DNA of 64,000 bases from CAWCVR01 sp963799105 (GTDB lineage Bacteria; Acidobacteriota; Terriglobia; Bryobacterales; Bryobacteraceae). The notes beneath the pieces were generated by a model. That model was not told the origin of the DNA, made no database searches, and saw only the letters and a list, made by a program, of their open reading frames with translations. Below are positions 25,951 through 34,712 of the stretch, in pieces; the stretch's first letter is position 1; each line of letters begins with the position of its first letter. The translations under genes and the position numbers were made by a program. The stretch is from the NCBI GenBank assembly GCA_963799105.1, contig CAWCVR010000007.1, positions 186,001 to 250,000 of the forward strand. The letters are read 5' to 3'.

Positions 25951-26921
25951 ATGCCCGCCAAAACCAAATTCGAAGTGAAACTGGGACCCGCCACGCGCGA
26001 AGCGTTCGGGCGCACGCTGGCCGAACTGGGCCGCGAGAACAAAGACATCGTGGTATGCGACGCGGACTTGTCGAAGTCCACCATGACCACGTATTTCGCC
26101 AAGGAGTTTCCCGAGCGGTTCGTCTCCTGCGGCATTGCCGAGGCCAACATGGTGGCCATCGCCTCCGGCCTGGCGTACGCCGGCAAGATTCCGTTGATCT
26201 CCAGCTTCTCGGCCTTCGCCATGAACAAGGGCTTCGAGCAACTTCGCGTGCTGCGGTGGCTTACCCCAAGTTGAACGTCAAGGTGGTGGGCACCCACAGC
26301 GGCATCTCGCTGGGGGAAGACGGCCCGTCGCAGATGAGCGTCGAGGAAACCGCGCTGGCCTGCGCGCTGGTTGGATTCGTGGTGATTTCGCCCGCCGATG
26401 AAGCCTCCTGCAAGGCGCTGTTCCGCGCCGCCGTGGCGCACCAGGGCCCGGTGTTCGTCCGCACCGGCCGGCCCAAGTGCCCCATCATTTATGGCGCGGA
26501 CCAGAAGTTCGAGATCGGCAAGGCGATCGAAGTGGTGGCCGGTACCGGCGCGACCGTCATTACCAACGGCCTGCTGGTGGCCCAGTCGATTCTGGCGGCG
26601 GAGGCGCTCGAGAGCGAAGGCATTTCCGCCCGGGTGGTGGACATGCACACCGTCAAACCGCTGGACCGCGAGGCGATCCGGCGCGCGTCCTTGGAAACCG
26701 GCGCCATCGTGGTCGCCGAAGAGCACTTGGTGGATAGCGGCATGGGCGTGCGTGTGGCCCAGGTGGTCGCCGAAACCGCGCCCTGTCCCATGGAGTTCGT
26801 GGGCATCCATGACACCTACGCCGAATCGGGGCAGACCGAGGAACTGTTGGACAAGTACGGACTGGTGGCCCGCGATGTGGCCGCCGCCGTGCGCAAAGTT
26901 GTGGCGCGCAAGCGTCCATAA
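25951..26921 (+). pseudogene. Transketolase, C-terminal subunit, interrupted by a frameshift
   Basis: The frame starting at 25951 (MPAKTKFEVKLGPATREAFG) is normal through NKGFEQLR at about 26247 and then reads LRWLTPS to a stop at 26272. The expected continuation (VAYPKLNVKVVGTHSGISLG to VARKRP) is intact in another frame to 26921. The shift lies within about 26247-26257 and equals one missing or two extra bases. Everything else, including the pyrimidine-binding domain and the C-terminal domain, is well conserved. An assembly error or a recent mutation is therefore more likely than long-term decay; loss would disable the partner subunit. Confidence 0.85.
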
Positions 26922-26966
26922 CGGAAGGATGCGTTAGACCAGACGCGCCTACGGGCTCGTTTTCCG

Positions 26967-27974
26967 GTGGCTACCGGTATGACTGAGTCGCTCGCGGAAG
27001 CCTTTCTCGAACAGAGCCCGGAATGCCGGTTTATCGCCGGCGCGGACGGCGCGTTCCTCCGCGCCTACGGCGATACTTCGCCGGTTTTCGGCAAGCCGGC
27101 CGCGGAACTGGCCGGCCGTTCCCTCGCGGAAGTCCTCGACCCGGCCTCCGCCGCCTTGTGGCGCAGCCGCCTGGACCGCGTCCTGGCCGGCGAGACGCTG
27201 CGCCTCCACGAACGCCGCGGCAACGCCGCCTGGTATATCGCCATGTTCCCCATCCGGGCCGCGGGCGGCGCCATCTACGCCGGCGGCCTGGCGCGCGAAC
27301 TCACTCCGCTGGCCACCGCCGAACGGGAGTTGCGCTTCGCCGTGCTGAGCGCCATCAAGGCGCAGGAATTCGAGCGCGACATGGTCTCCAGGTTCCTGCA
27401 CGACATGGTGGGCCAGAACCTCACGGCGTTCGGTCTACAACTCGATCTGCTGCGCATGGACCTCGAGACCGCCGCTCCCGAGGTCTGTTCCCACATCGGC
27501 GAACTTCAGAAGCTCCTGGGGACCGTCATGGAGCAGGTCCGCGACTACTCCTACGAGTTGAACCCCTCCGCCGTGGAGCGCGCCGGCCTGCGTAGCGCCG
27601 TGGACCGCCTGGTGGCGCGTTTGCGCACCCGCTTCACCGGCGCCCTCCGAGTCAACATGGACCCCTCGCTCAAGTTCGATCCCAGGATCGCAACCGCCCT
27701 GTTCCGTATTCTGCAGGAGGCCGTGGAGAACGCCGTCCAACACGCCGCTTGCTCCGCCATCGAAATCGCGATAAAGTCCACAAGAGGCGGGCCTTTTCTG
27801 GAGGTTCGCGACAACGGGAGGGGATTCGATCCGGGAGACCTTTCGGCGGGATGCCGGGGGCTGGGACTCTTGAGCATGGAATACCATGCCGCCCAGGCCG
27901 GATTGAGCCTCTCCATTGCCGGCAATCCGGGGAGCGGATGCGCCGTGCGGGCCGTGGCGGATCGAGACCTATGA
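26967..27974 (+). CDS. Cytoplasmic PAS-type sensor histidine kinase, NarL-partner class
   Basis: 335 residues from GTG (an ATG lies at 26979). No transmembrane segment. Residues 10-115 form a PAS-like sensor (SPECRFIAGADGAFLRAYG...). A HisKA_3 dimerisation domain has FLHDMVGQNLTAFGLQL with phosphoacceptor His145. The HATPase_c domain has the N-box EAVENAVQHA and the G-box DNGRGFDPGD. It overlaps its cognate response regulator gene by 4 bp (ATGA). It probably senses a cytoplasmic ligand or redox signal; the signal is not identifiable. Confidence 0.92.
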   Translation: MATGMTESLAEAFLEQSPECRFIAGADGAFLRAYGDTSPVFGKPAAELAGRSLAEVLDPASAALWRSRLDRVLAGETLRLHERRGNAAWYIAMFPIRAAGGAIYAGGLARELTPLATAERELRFAVLSAIKAQEFERDMVSRFLHDMVGQNLTAFGLQLDLLRMDLETAAPEVCSHIGELQKLLGTVMEQVRDYSYELNPSAVERAGLRSAVDRLVARLRTRFTGALRVNMDPSLKFDPRIATALFRILQEAVENAVQHAACSAIEIAIKSTRGGPFLEVRDNGRGFDPGDLSAGCRGLGLLSMEYHAAQAGLSLSIAGNPGSGCAVRAVADRDL

Positions 27975-28648
27975 GCTTCACGATTGTTCTGGTGGACGAT
28001 CACAAACTGGTGCGCGACGGCGTGAAGACCATCCTGGAGCGCGGCGGCGAGTTCCGCGTGGTGGGCGAATCCGATAACGGCGCCGAAGCCGTGCATCTCT
28101 GCCAGAGGGTCAATCCGGACATGGTCCTGATGGACATCGGATTGCCCGGTATGAACGGCATCGAAGCCACCACGGAAATGCTGCGGCACTGCCCCGGCGT
28201 GAAGGTGGTCGTCCTTTCCATGTACGACGACGAGAACTCCGTGGTCACCGCCATTCGCAGCGGAGCCCGCGCGTTCGTGCTGAAAAAGGCATCCTCCGCC
28301 GAATTGCTGGAGGCCTTGCGCACGGTGGCGCGCGGCGGATCGTATCTGAGTTCGCAGGTGTCCGACCGTCTGTTGACGCGCATCCAGCGCGGCGACCTGG
28401 AGACCCGCGACAAGTCTTCCCTGGAATCGCTGTCCCCACGGGAGTTGCAGGTGCTGCGCCTGGTGGCGGAAGGCAAAACCAGCAAGGACATCGCCACCCT
28501 TCTCGACCTGGGCCTGCAGACCGTGCGGAGCTATCGCAAGACCATGATGAAGAAGCTCGGCGTCAACAACGTCGCCGGGCTGACGCAGCTCGCGCTCTCC
28601 GCCGGAATCACCCACTGGAACAAGCCCGAGGGCGAGACAAAACCTTAA
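27971..28648 (+). CDS. NarL/FixJ-type response regulator
   Basis: 225 residues from the ATG overlapping the kinase stop. The receiver has Asp9/Asp10, phosphoacceptor Asp55 in LMDIGLPGMNG, and Lys in LKKASS. The C-terminal LuxR-type HTH contains LSPRELQVLRLVAEGKTSKDIA and TVRSYRKTMMKKLGV. It pairs with the adjacent HisKA_3 kinase as a complete two-component system. Target genes unknown. Confidence 0.95.
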   Translation: MSFTIVLVDDHKLVRDGVKTILERGGEFRVVGESDNGAEAVHLCQRVNPDMVLMDIGLPGMNGIEATTEMLRHCPGVKVVVLSMYDDENSVVTAIRSGARAFVLKKASSAELLEALRTVARGGSYLSSQVSDRLLTRIQRGDLETRDKSSLESLSPRELQVLRLVAEGKTSKDIATLLDLGLQTVRSYRKTMMKKLGVNNVAGLTQLALSAGITHWNKPEGETKP

Positions 28649-28693
28649 AATCTTGAGAGACACGGCATTCCCCGGCCACTATTCCTGCAAAGC

Positions 28694-29119
28694 ATGAGCC
28701 TATGGTTCCGGCCCCGGATGCGACATCCGCTGTATCCGGGGCTGGCCTCTACTCCCGCCGCGGAGGCCACCAGCCGCTGCCCCGCCCTCTACGGAACGTA
28801 CGAGGATCTCGTGCGCGCCGCAACCGCGGGCGCCCAGCCGCGCCGCGCCGTGTTCGTCGAACGCCACCCTGGAAATCCATTCTTGAGCCCCCGCCAGCGC
28901 GATGAACTGTGGGACCGCTTCGGCGTCCCGGTTCTGGCGGTGCTGGTGGATGACCGCGGGACGCTGCTGGGATACGAGTGCGAGGCGCAAGAGGGCGTGC
29001 ATCTGAGCGGGCGTTTGCAGCCCGGTCCGCGCCTCCGCCTCGAGCACGGCCCCTGCGAGTGCGGCCGGCCGGGCTGCCGGCTGGTGGCTCAGCCCGCACG
29101 CCGCCGGCGCCCGCGGTAA
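28694..29119 (+). CDS. Hypothetical protein with C-terminal CxC-x4-C cluster
   Basis: 141 residues, unrecognised. The middle (VPVLAVLVDDRGTLLGYECEAQ) looks like a small alpha/beta domain. The end has CECGRPGCRL, a possible metal knuckle, then a basic tail. It follows the two-component pair by 45 bp in the same direction and could be part of that unit. No signal peptide. Confidence 0.6.
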   Translation: MSLWFRPRMRHPLYPGLASTPAAEATSRCPALYGTYEDLVRAATAGAQPRRAVFVERHPGNPFLSPRQRDELWDRFGVPVLAVLVDDRGTLLGYECEAQEGVHLSGRLQPGPRLRLEHGPCECGRPGCRLVAQPARRRRPR

Positions 29120-29152
29120 GCCATACTGGGGATTCGAACCTCGGTTCTTCAC

Positions 29153-29791
29153 ATGCCCAAAGTCGGACTATCGTTTGGAATCGACACGCCGGACAGCAAG
29201 CGCGATCCCTATCGCAAGGCACTCCAGGCCGTGAATCTTCAGCCGGTCGAGAACCCCCGCACGCTTGCAGGTCTCGACGGCCTGCTGCTCGCCGGAGGCT
29301 CGGATGTCGATCCCGAACTGTACGGCGCGCAAACGCAACCCGAGACGGGACGAGTGGACCGCGAGCGAGATGCCCGCGAGACCGCCCTGTTGCGCGAGGC
29401 GCTGGACCGCGACGTCCCGGTCCTCGCGATCTGCCGCGGGCTGCAACTGATGAATGCCGCTCTGGGCGGTACCCTGGTCCAGCACATCGAAGGGCACCGG
29501 TGCCTGGACCGGCAGGAAGTCCACGCCATCACGACCGCGGCTGGCAGCCGGCTGAAATCGATTCTGGGAGTGGACAACCACGTCGTGAACTCGCGCCATC
29601 ACCAGTGCGTTGGCCAGGTGGCGAGCGCGCTGGTGGTCACCGCGAAGTCGCCGGACAACGTGGTAGAGGCGCTGGAACTGCCCGGCAAGCGTTTCGTGCT
29701 GGCCGTGCAGTGGCACCCCGAGGAGCGCACGGACGGGCCGGACTCCAAGCTCTTCGAGGCCTTCCGCGATGCGGTGGCACTTATCGGTTAA
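29153..29791 (+). CDS. Peptidase C26 / gamma-glutamyl-gamma-aminobutyrate hydrolase-like protein
   Basis: 212 residues. It is a class I glutamine amidotransferase fold: GLLLAGGSDVDPELYG, the nucleophile elbow AICRGLQLMN with Cys94, and QWHPEE with His188 and Glu190 completing the triad. These features match the C26 peptidase family, whose PuuD member hydrolyses gamma-glutamyl-GABA. No putrescine-pathway genes are nearby, so the substrate is open. Confidence 0.92.
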   Translation: MPKVGLSFGIDTPDSKRDPYRKALQAVNLQPVENPRTLAGLDGLLLAGGSDVDPELYGAQTQPETGRVDRERDARETALLREALDRDVPVLAICRGLQLMNAALGGTLVQHIEGHRCLDRQEVHAITTAAGSRLKSILGVDNHVVNSRHHQCVGQVASALVVTAKSPDNVVEALELPGKRFVLAVQWHPEERTDGPDSKLFEAFRDAVALIG

Positions 29792-29897
29792 GGGCGGTTC
29801 CGTGTGGAACTTCCCTCTCACGCCGGCACGCGGGGCGCAACCTGCCCCGCTCCATCCCACCAGTCCGTCATTGGCGTATCCTGGAGGGGTGAGCGGG

Positions 29898-30242
29898 ATG
29901 ATCGCCGTCGTGGAAACTTCGGAGTTCCTGGACGACGTGAAGGGCGTGTTGTAGGCGGAGGAACATGACGACCTCATCCTATACGTTGCCTTGTATCCCG
30001 AGGCGGGTTTGGTGATACCGCAGACGGGCGGCCTCCGAAAACTGCGTTGGACGGCGAAGGGTAAGGGCAGACGAGGCGGGTCGCGAGTGATTTACTACTT
30101 CCACAACATCGAGGTCCCTTTGTTCCTGATGGCGATCTTCACGAAGAACGCCCGGACCGATTTGTCAACTCGGCAGCGGAGGGCGCTTACCAGGCAACTG
30201 CGCGCGCTGAAATCGGATTTCAAGGAGAAGAAGTCAAGATGA
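29898..30242 (+). pseudogene. RelE/HigB-like toxin gene interrupted by an amber stop
   Basis: From the ATG at 29898 the frame reads MIAVVETSEFLDDVKGVL, then TAG at 29952-29954, and continues unbroken as AEEHDDLILYVALYPEAGLV to a stop at 30242. The later part (SRVIYYFHN, FLMAIFTKNARTDLS) is a RelE-family mRNA interferase. Only one codon is changed. A TTG at 29991 could still start an 83-residue piece lacking the first strand and helix, unlikely to be active. The intact HTH antitoxin overlaps its end by 4 bp. A sequencing error or a real inactivation are both possible. Confidence 0.8.
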
Positions 30243-30568
30243 AACCAGCTAGCCGGCGGAAGCCCGAACGAGACAGCGCCGTGGGAGAGAAACTCCTCCG
30301 CAGCGCTCAGCAGGCGCGCGACTGGGCAAATGGAAGGCCAGTCCGCGTTCGAGTCACTTATGTCCGAACGCCAGAGGTGGACGTGCGAAAACTGCGCGCC
30401 AGGATGGGATTGAGCCAAACGAAGTTTGCCGCGCGATTTGGTTTCTCGCTGGATTCGATTCAGAACTGGGAACAGGGTCATCGGCAGCCCGTTGGGCCGG
30501 CGCGCACCCTGCTGGTCGTCATTGCGAAGAACCCCAAGGCCGTCGAGGAGGCTCTCGGATCGAGGTGA
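30239..30568 (+). CDS. XRE-type HTH antitoxin of the RelE-like toxin
   Basis: 109 residues. The C-terminal HTH (LRARMGLSQTKFAARFGFSLDSIQNWEQGHRQP) is of the HigA/NadS XRE type. The N-terminal ~45 residues are expected to wrap the toxin. The start overlaps the end of the toxin gene. It is tail-to-tail with a homologous antitoxin-like gene 19 bp away. With the toxin apparently broken, it may now act as an orphan regulator. Confidence 0.85.
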   Translation: MKPASRRKPERDSAVGEKLLRSAQQARDWANGRPVRVRVTYVRTPEVDVRKLRARMGLSQTKFAARFGFSLDSIQNWEQGHRQPVGPARTLLVVIAKNPKAVEEALGSR

Positions 30569-30587
30569 ACCGAGGGCAGTCGACGGG

Positions 30588-30959
30588 CTACGCCGCCGTC
30601 AGGGCCTTCCGCACCGCCGCCGGCTGGTTCTTGATGACGAGCATGTAGGCGCGCACCGCCGGTTCCGGTTTCCGTCTTCCCTGTTCCCACTCCTGAATGG
30701 CACGCACCTGCAATCCGTAGCGTTCCGCGAATTGCTCGCGCGTCAGGCGCTGCCCCTCACGGATGGCGCGGATGTCCACGTCGGGCACCACGCGCACGGC
30801 CTTCATGGGAAGTTCGATCTCCCCCTTGATGTGCCGCACAATCTGCTTGGCCGACTCAACCAGCACGCGGCCAAGCCTAGTGCTCTTGCCGCTTGATCGG
30901 ACGGAGGATTCTCGCGAGGGCTTTCTTTTCGGCGTCACTGAGATTCTCCTTTTCGTCAC
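30588..30959 (-). CDS. Second XRE-type antitoxin-like protein, apparently without toxin
   Basis: 123 residues from GTG (an internal ATG at residue 52 would give a shorter form). Its HTH (IREGQRLTREQFAERYGLQVRAIQEWEQGRRKPEP) is clearly homologous to that of the convergent neighbour at 30239-30568, and both end in a similar KNPxAVxxAL tail. No RelE-like gene precedes it; its start overlaps the end of a membrane-protein gene by 4 bp. It may be an orphaned antitoxin or a regulator of that membrane protein. Confidence 0.75.
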   Translation of the reverse strand: MTKRRISVTPKRKPSRESSVRSSGKSTRLGRVLVESAKQIVRHIKGEIELPMKAVRVVPDVDIRAIREGQRLTREQFAERYGLQVRAIQEWEQGRRKPEPAVRAYMLVIKNQPAAVRKALTAA

Positions 30960-31552
30960 TGGCGTAGCAAATCACCTCGTGGCGCCCCGACTTTCCATCG
31001 GCGAATCCTCATGGATAAGACCAGCGCTCCGCCCAGTGCCCACGCGAGCATGAAGAGGGGGGCAACGAGAAACTCCCCGGGTTGGACTACGAGTAACGCT
31101 GCCACGAGGATAGCCCCCAGCCCCGCGATGACAAGCCCAGCCATGATCGATAACCTTCGGAACATCGAGGGGCGCGCGGGAACGACGGATCGCCGTTCAA
31201 GCCATCTCCCGATCGGGAACCATAGGAGGGGGATACAGAAAGCTGTCATCACGTGTTCCGCAAACTCACAAGACGACCCGTAGCGGAGCAGTGAGCCGAA
31301 CGGAGCCAATACTAGCGTCGCAGCGAAAGCCGCTGGCGCATTGATCCCAAATGCCGCCTCCTCCGGAAGAGAAGGCAACCCACACATCCACACCGGGTCA
31401 AACCCGCCATCCACGGCTGCTGTTCGCGGCGCAATCCACCGCCGAATCTGAACCTGCCATGTCTGCCGGTAGGGGCAACCGAACCAGATCAGCGCCAAGT
31501 ACACAGCCAACTGAGCAATCGGAAGAACTCTCCGGTACGGGAACGAGGGCAT
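30956..31552 (-). CDS. Hypothetical multi-pass membrane protein
   Basis: 198 residues, unrecognised. Hydrophobic segments lie at about 10-25, 72-88, 98-116, 132-155 and 160-180, so four or five transmembrane helices are likely. The C-terminus is basic (SMRIRRWKVG). The gene is coupled by a 4-bp overlap to the antitoxin-like gene downstream. It starts 26 bp from the end of the RND gene on the same strand but shows no relation to it. Confidence 0.6.
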   Translation of the reverse strand: MPSFPYRRVLPIAQLAVYLALIWFGCPYRQTWQVQIRRWIAPRTAAVDGGFDPVWMCGLPSLPEEAAFGINAPAAFAATLVLAPFGSLLRYGSSCEFAEHVMTAFCIPLLWFPIGRWLERRSVVPARPSMFRRLSIMAGLVIAGLGAILVAALLVVQPGEFLVAPLFMLAWALGGALVLSMRIRRWKVGAPRGDLLRQ

Positions 31553-31577
31553 GAACTGATGTTACCTCAGCCGCCCC

Positions 31578-34500
31578 CTACCCCGCCGTCTCTTCCACCA
31601 CCGGTAACTGGTCCCTATCCCGCGCCACCCACACATATAAGGTCGGCAGCAGGAATACTCCCAGAATCAGCGCCGCCACCAACCCGCCCACGATCACAAT
31701 CGCGAACGGCCGCTGCGAATCCGAACCAATGCCGCGCGACAACGCCGCCGGGAGCAGTCCCAGACTGGCTACCAGCATGGTCATCATAATCGGCCGCAGC
31801 CGCTGCACCGAGCCGTCGATGGCCGCGCTCAGAATCGGCTCTCCGCGCGCGCGGAGCTGGTTGATGTACTCCAGCATGATGACGCCCGTCTGCACGGCCA
31901 CGCCGAACAGCGCCAGGAAGCCGACACCCGACGACACGCTCATGTGGGTGTGCGTGACGAGCAGCGCCAGCAGGCCGCCGATGGGCGCCATGGCCACATT
32001 CGCCAGTATCAGGACCACCCACTTGAACGACTTGAACATGGTGTAGAGAATCATGCAGATCACCAGGATGGTGATCGGTAACACGATCATTAACCGCTTC
32101 GAGGATCGCTTCTGGCTTTCGTATTCGCCGGCCCAGTCGATATGATATCCCACCGGTAACTTCACCTGAGTCTCCACCTTGTGCATGGCCTCTTCCACCG
32201 TGCTGCCCAGGTCGCGGACGGGCACGCTGTACTTAATGGCCACATAGCGCGAGTTCCCCTCGCGGTAAATCTCCGAAGCGCCATCGAGGACCTGCACCGC
32301 GCAGAGTTGCTCGAGCGAGACGCGCTCGCCCGTGGGCGCCAGCAGGCGGATGTTCTCGATGGCCTGCCGGGTGTCGCGGTAGGGCGCCTGGTAGCGCACC
32401 ACCAGGTCGTAGCGCTGCTCGCCTTGCAGGACTTGGCTCACGGCCTTGCCGCCCACGGCGGTTTCGATGGCGTCCTGCACGTCGGCCACGTTGATGCCAT
32501 AGCGCGCGGCGCGGTCGCGGTCGATATGGAATTCCAGGTTGGGCTGGCCGATGACGCGGAACAGGCCGAGATCGGCGATGCCGGGAACCGTGCGCATCAC
32601 GTTCACGATCTCGTCGCCCTTGGCCTCCAGAGTCTTCAGATCGTCGCCGTAAATCTTGATGGCGAGCTGGCCTTTGACGCCGCTGACGGCTTCCTCCATG
32701 TTGTCGGCGATGGGCTGCGAGAAGTTCCACAGCGCGCCGGGGATCTTCTCCACTTCGCGGTCCATGGCCGCCACCAGGGCTTCCTTGTTCTCGTGGAAAA
32801 CGGGTCGCCACTCGCGCTTGGGTTTGAGGTCGACGAAGTACTCGGTGTTGAAGAACCCGGTGGTGTCGGTGCCGTCGTCGGGGCGGCCCACCTGGCTGAC
32901 CACCTGCGTGACCTCGGGGAACGAGGCGAAGACCACGCGCGCCTGGTCCATCACGCGCGTCCCCTCGGTGGGGCCGATGCTGGGCGCCAGCGTGGCGCGC
33001 GCCCAAATCGCGCCTTCATCCAGGTGCGGCAGAAACTCGGAGCCGATCACGCCGCTCTCGACAAGGTAGACCGAACCGGCCAGCGCCGCGGCGGCGACGG
33101 CCAGCGTGCCCCAGCGCAGGCGGATCGCCTGGGTGAGCGACCACCGGTAGGCCCTGGTGATCAGCTCCATCGCGGGGTTGTGCCACTCGCGCACGTTGCG
33201 GCCGAAAAGAAAGCTGGCGAGCACCGGCGCGATCAGCATCGAGAACAGCAGCGAGCCCAGCAGAGCGAACGTCACGGTCCACGCCATCGGCTTGAACAGC
33301 CGGCCTTCCACGCGCTGCAGGGTGAAGATGGGCAGGTACGCGGTGATGATGATGCCGATCGAGTAGAACACCGGGCGCTGCACTTCGTGCGCCGCGCCGC
33401 GGATGGGGCCGAGCGCGGACTCGGATTCGTGGCGGCGCCCGAGGAAGCGCACGATATTCTCCACCATTACCACCGCGCCTTCCACCACCATGCCGAAATC
33501 CAGCGCGCCCAGCGAGAGCAGGTTGGCGGGAATGCCGTTCAGCTTCAGACAAATCGCCGCGAACAACAGCGAAAACGGAATCGTGATGGCCACGATCAAC
33601 GCGCCGCGGGCGTTGCCCAGGAACAGAAAGAGGATGATCGCCACCAGCAGAATGCCTTCGGTGAGGTTGTGCAGAACGGTGTGCGTGGTGAGGCGCAGCA
33701 GCACGCTGCGGTCCAGAAATGGGACGACCGTGACGCCGGGCGGCAGGATGCCATGGTTCAGCTCTTCGACCTTCCGGTGGATGGCGTCCAGCACTGCGTC
33801 GGAATCGGCGCCCTTGCGCAGAAGCACGATGCCCTCCACCACGTCGCCATCGTCGACGATCTTGCCGTCGGCGCGGTGGATCGCTTTGCCGATTTGCCCC
33901 AGGCGGATTCTGGACCCCTGCGCCACCGTGCCGATGTTACGCACGCGAACCGGGGTTCCGTTGACGGTCTTGACTACGGTGCTCTCGATATCGTGCACGT
34001 TGCGCGCCAGGCCCACGGCGCGGACGTTGATCTGCTGCAGACCGGCTTCCACGAAACTGCCGCCGGCGTTCACGTTGTTATTGGCCAGTTGCTGTTCCAC
34101 CTGGCCGATATTAAGGCCGTACGATACCAACTTAGCCGGATCGATGCGCACCTGGTATTCGCGCGTCATGCCGCCAAAGCTCACCACGTCCACGATGTCG
34201 GGGATGGATTTGAACTGCTTTTCGAGCGTCCAGTCTTCCAGCGACTTCATCTCCATCAGGTCGTAATTCGGATTCGTGCTCTTGAGGGTGTACCAGTAAA
34301 TCTGTCCGACCGGGCTGTAATCGGAGCCGATCTGCGGCTGCAAGCCGTTGGGCAAGGTGACCTGCGAGAGGCGCTCCAGCACCTTCTGCCGGTTCCAGTC
34401 GTTGGCGGATTCGTCGTCGAAGATGAGCATCAGGCTGGAGAGGCCGAAAAGCGACGTGGAGCGCAGGTGCTCCAGGTGCGGGATGCCGTTCATGACGATT

Positions 34501-34709
34501 TCGAGCGGGATGGTGACCTGCTGTTCCACCTCCTCGGCGGCGCGGCCGGGCCACTGCGTGATCACCTGAACATAGTTATTGGCGACGTCGGGATAGGCTT
34601 CCACCGGCAGGCTGTGAAACGAAATTGCGCCCCAGACCAGCAGCAGCAGGGCCGCCGCCGTCACCAGGAAGCGGTTGTTGAGCGCGTAATCGACCAGGCG
34701 GTGGAGCAT
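31578..34709 (-). CDS. Heavy-metal efflux RND pump, CzcA/CusA family
   Basis: 1043 residues, the usual length for the HME-RND family, with 12 predicted transmembrane helices and two large periplasmic loops. The TM4 proton-relay stretch reads DFGMVVEGAVVMVEN, equivalent to the D-D-E triad of CzcA with Glu in the middle position. PVFYSIGIIITAYLPIFTLQRVEGRLF is the conserved TM5-TM6 region. It exports a cation such as Co, Zn, Cd, Cu or Ag across the envelope, powered by protons. The adaptor gene is 3 bp upstream. No outer-membrane CzcC/TolC partner is present in the window. Confidence 0.95.
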   Translation of the reverse strand: MLHRLVDYALNNRFLVTAAALLLLVWGAISFHSLPVEAYPDVANNYVQVITQWPGRAAEEVEQQVTIPLEIVMNGIPHLEHLRSTSLFGLSSLMLIFDDESANDWNRQKVLERLSQVTLPNGLQPQIGSDYSPVGQIYWYTLKSTNPNYDLMEMKSLEDWTLEKQFKSIPDIVDVVSFGGMTREYQVRIDPAKLVSYGLNIGQVEQQLANNNVNAGGSFVEAGLQQINVRAVGLARNVHDIESTVVKTVNGTPVRVRNIGTVAQGSRIRLGQIGKAIHRADGKIVDDGDVVEGIVLLRKGADSDAVLDAIHRKVEELNHGILPPGVTVVPFLDRSVLLRLTTHTVLHNLTEGILLVAIILFLFLGNARGALIVAITIPFSLLFAAICLKLNGIPANLLSLGALDFGMVVEGAVVMVENIVRFLGRRHESESALGPIRGAAHEVQRPVFYSIGIIITAYLPIFTLQRVEGRLFKPMAWTVTFALLGSLLFSMLIAPVLASFLFGRNVREWHNPAMELITRAYRWSLTQAIRLRWGTLAVAAAALAGSVYLVESGVIGSEFLPHLDEGAIWARATLAPSIGPTEGTRVMDQARVVFASFPEVTQVVSQVGRPDDGTDTTGFFNTEYFVDLKPKREWRPVFHENKEALVAAMDREVEKIPGALWNFSQPIADNMEEAVSGVKGQLAIKIYGDDLKTLEAKGDEIVNVMRTVPGIADLGLFRVIGQPNLEFHIDRDRAARYGINVADVQDAIETAVGGKAVSQVLQGEQRYDLVVRYQAPYRDTRQAIENIRLLAPTGERVSLEQLCAVQVLDGASEIYREGNSRYVAIKYSVPVRDLGSTVEEAMHKVETQVKLPVGYHIDWAGEYESQKRSSKRLMIVLPITILVICMILYTMFKSFKWVVLILANVAMAPIGGLLALLVTHTHMSVSSGVGFLALFGVAVQTGVIMLEYINQLRARGEPILSAAIDGSVQRLRPIMMTMLVASLGLLPAALSRGIGSDSQRPFAIVIVGGLVAALILGVFLLPTLYVWVARDRDQLPVVEETAG

Positions 34710-34712
34710 CGG

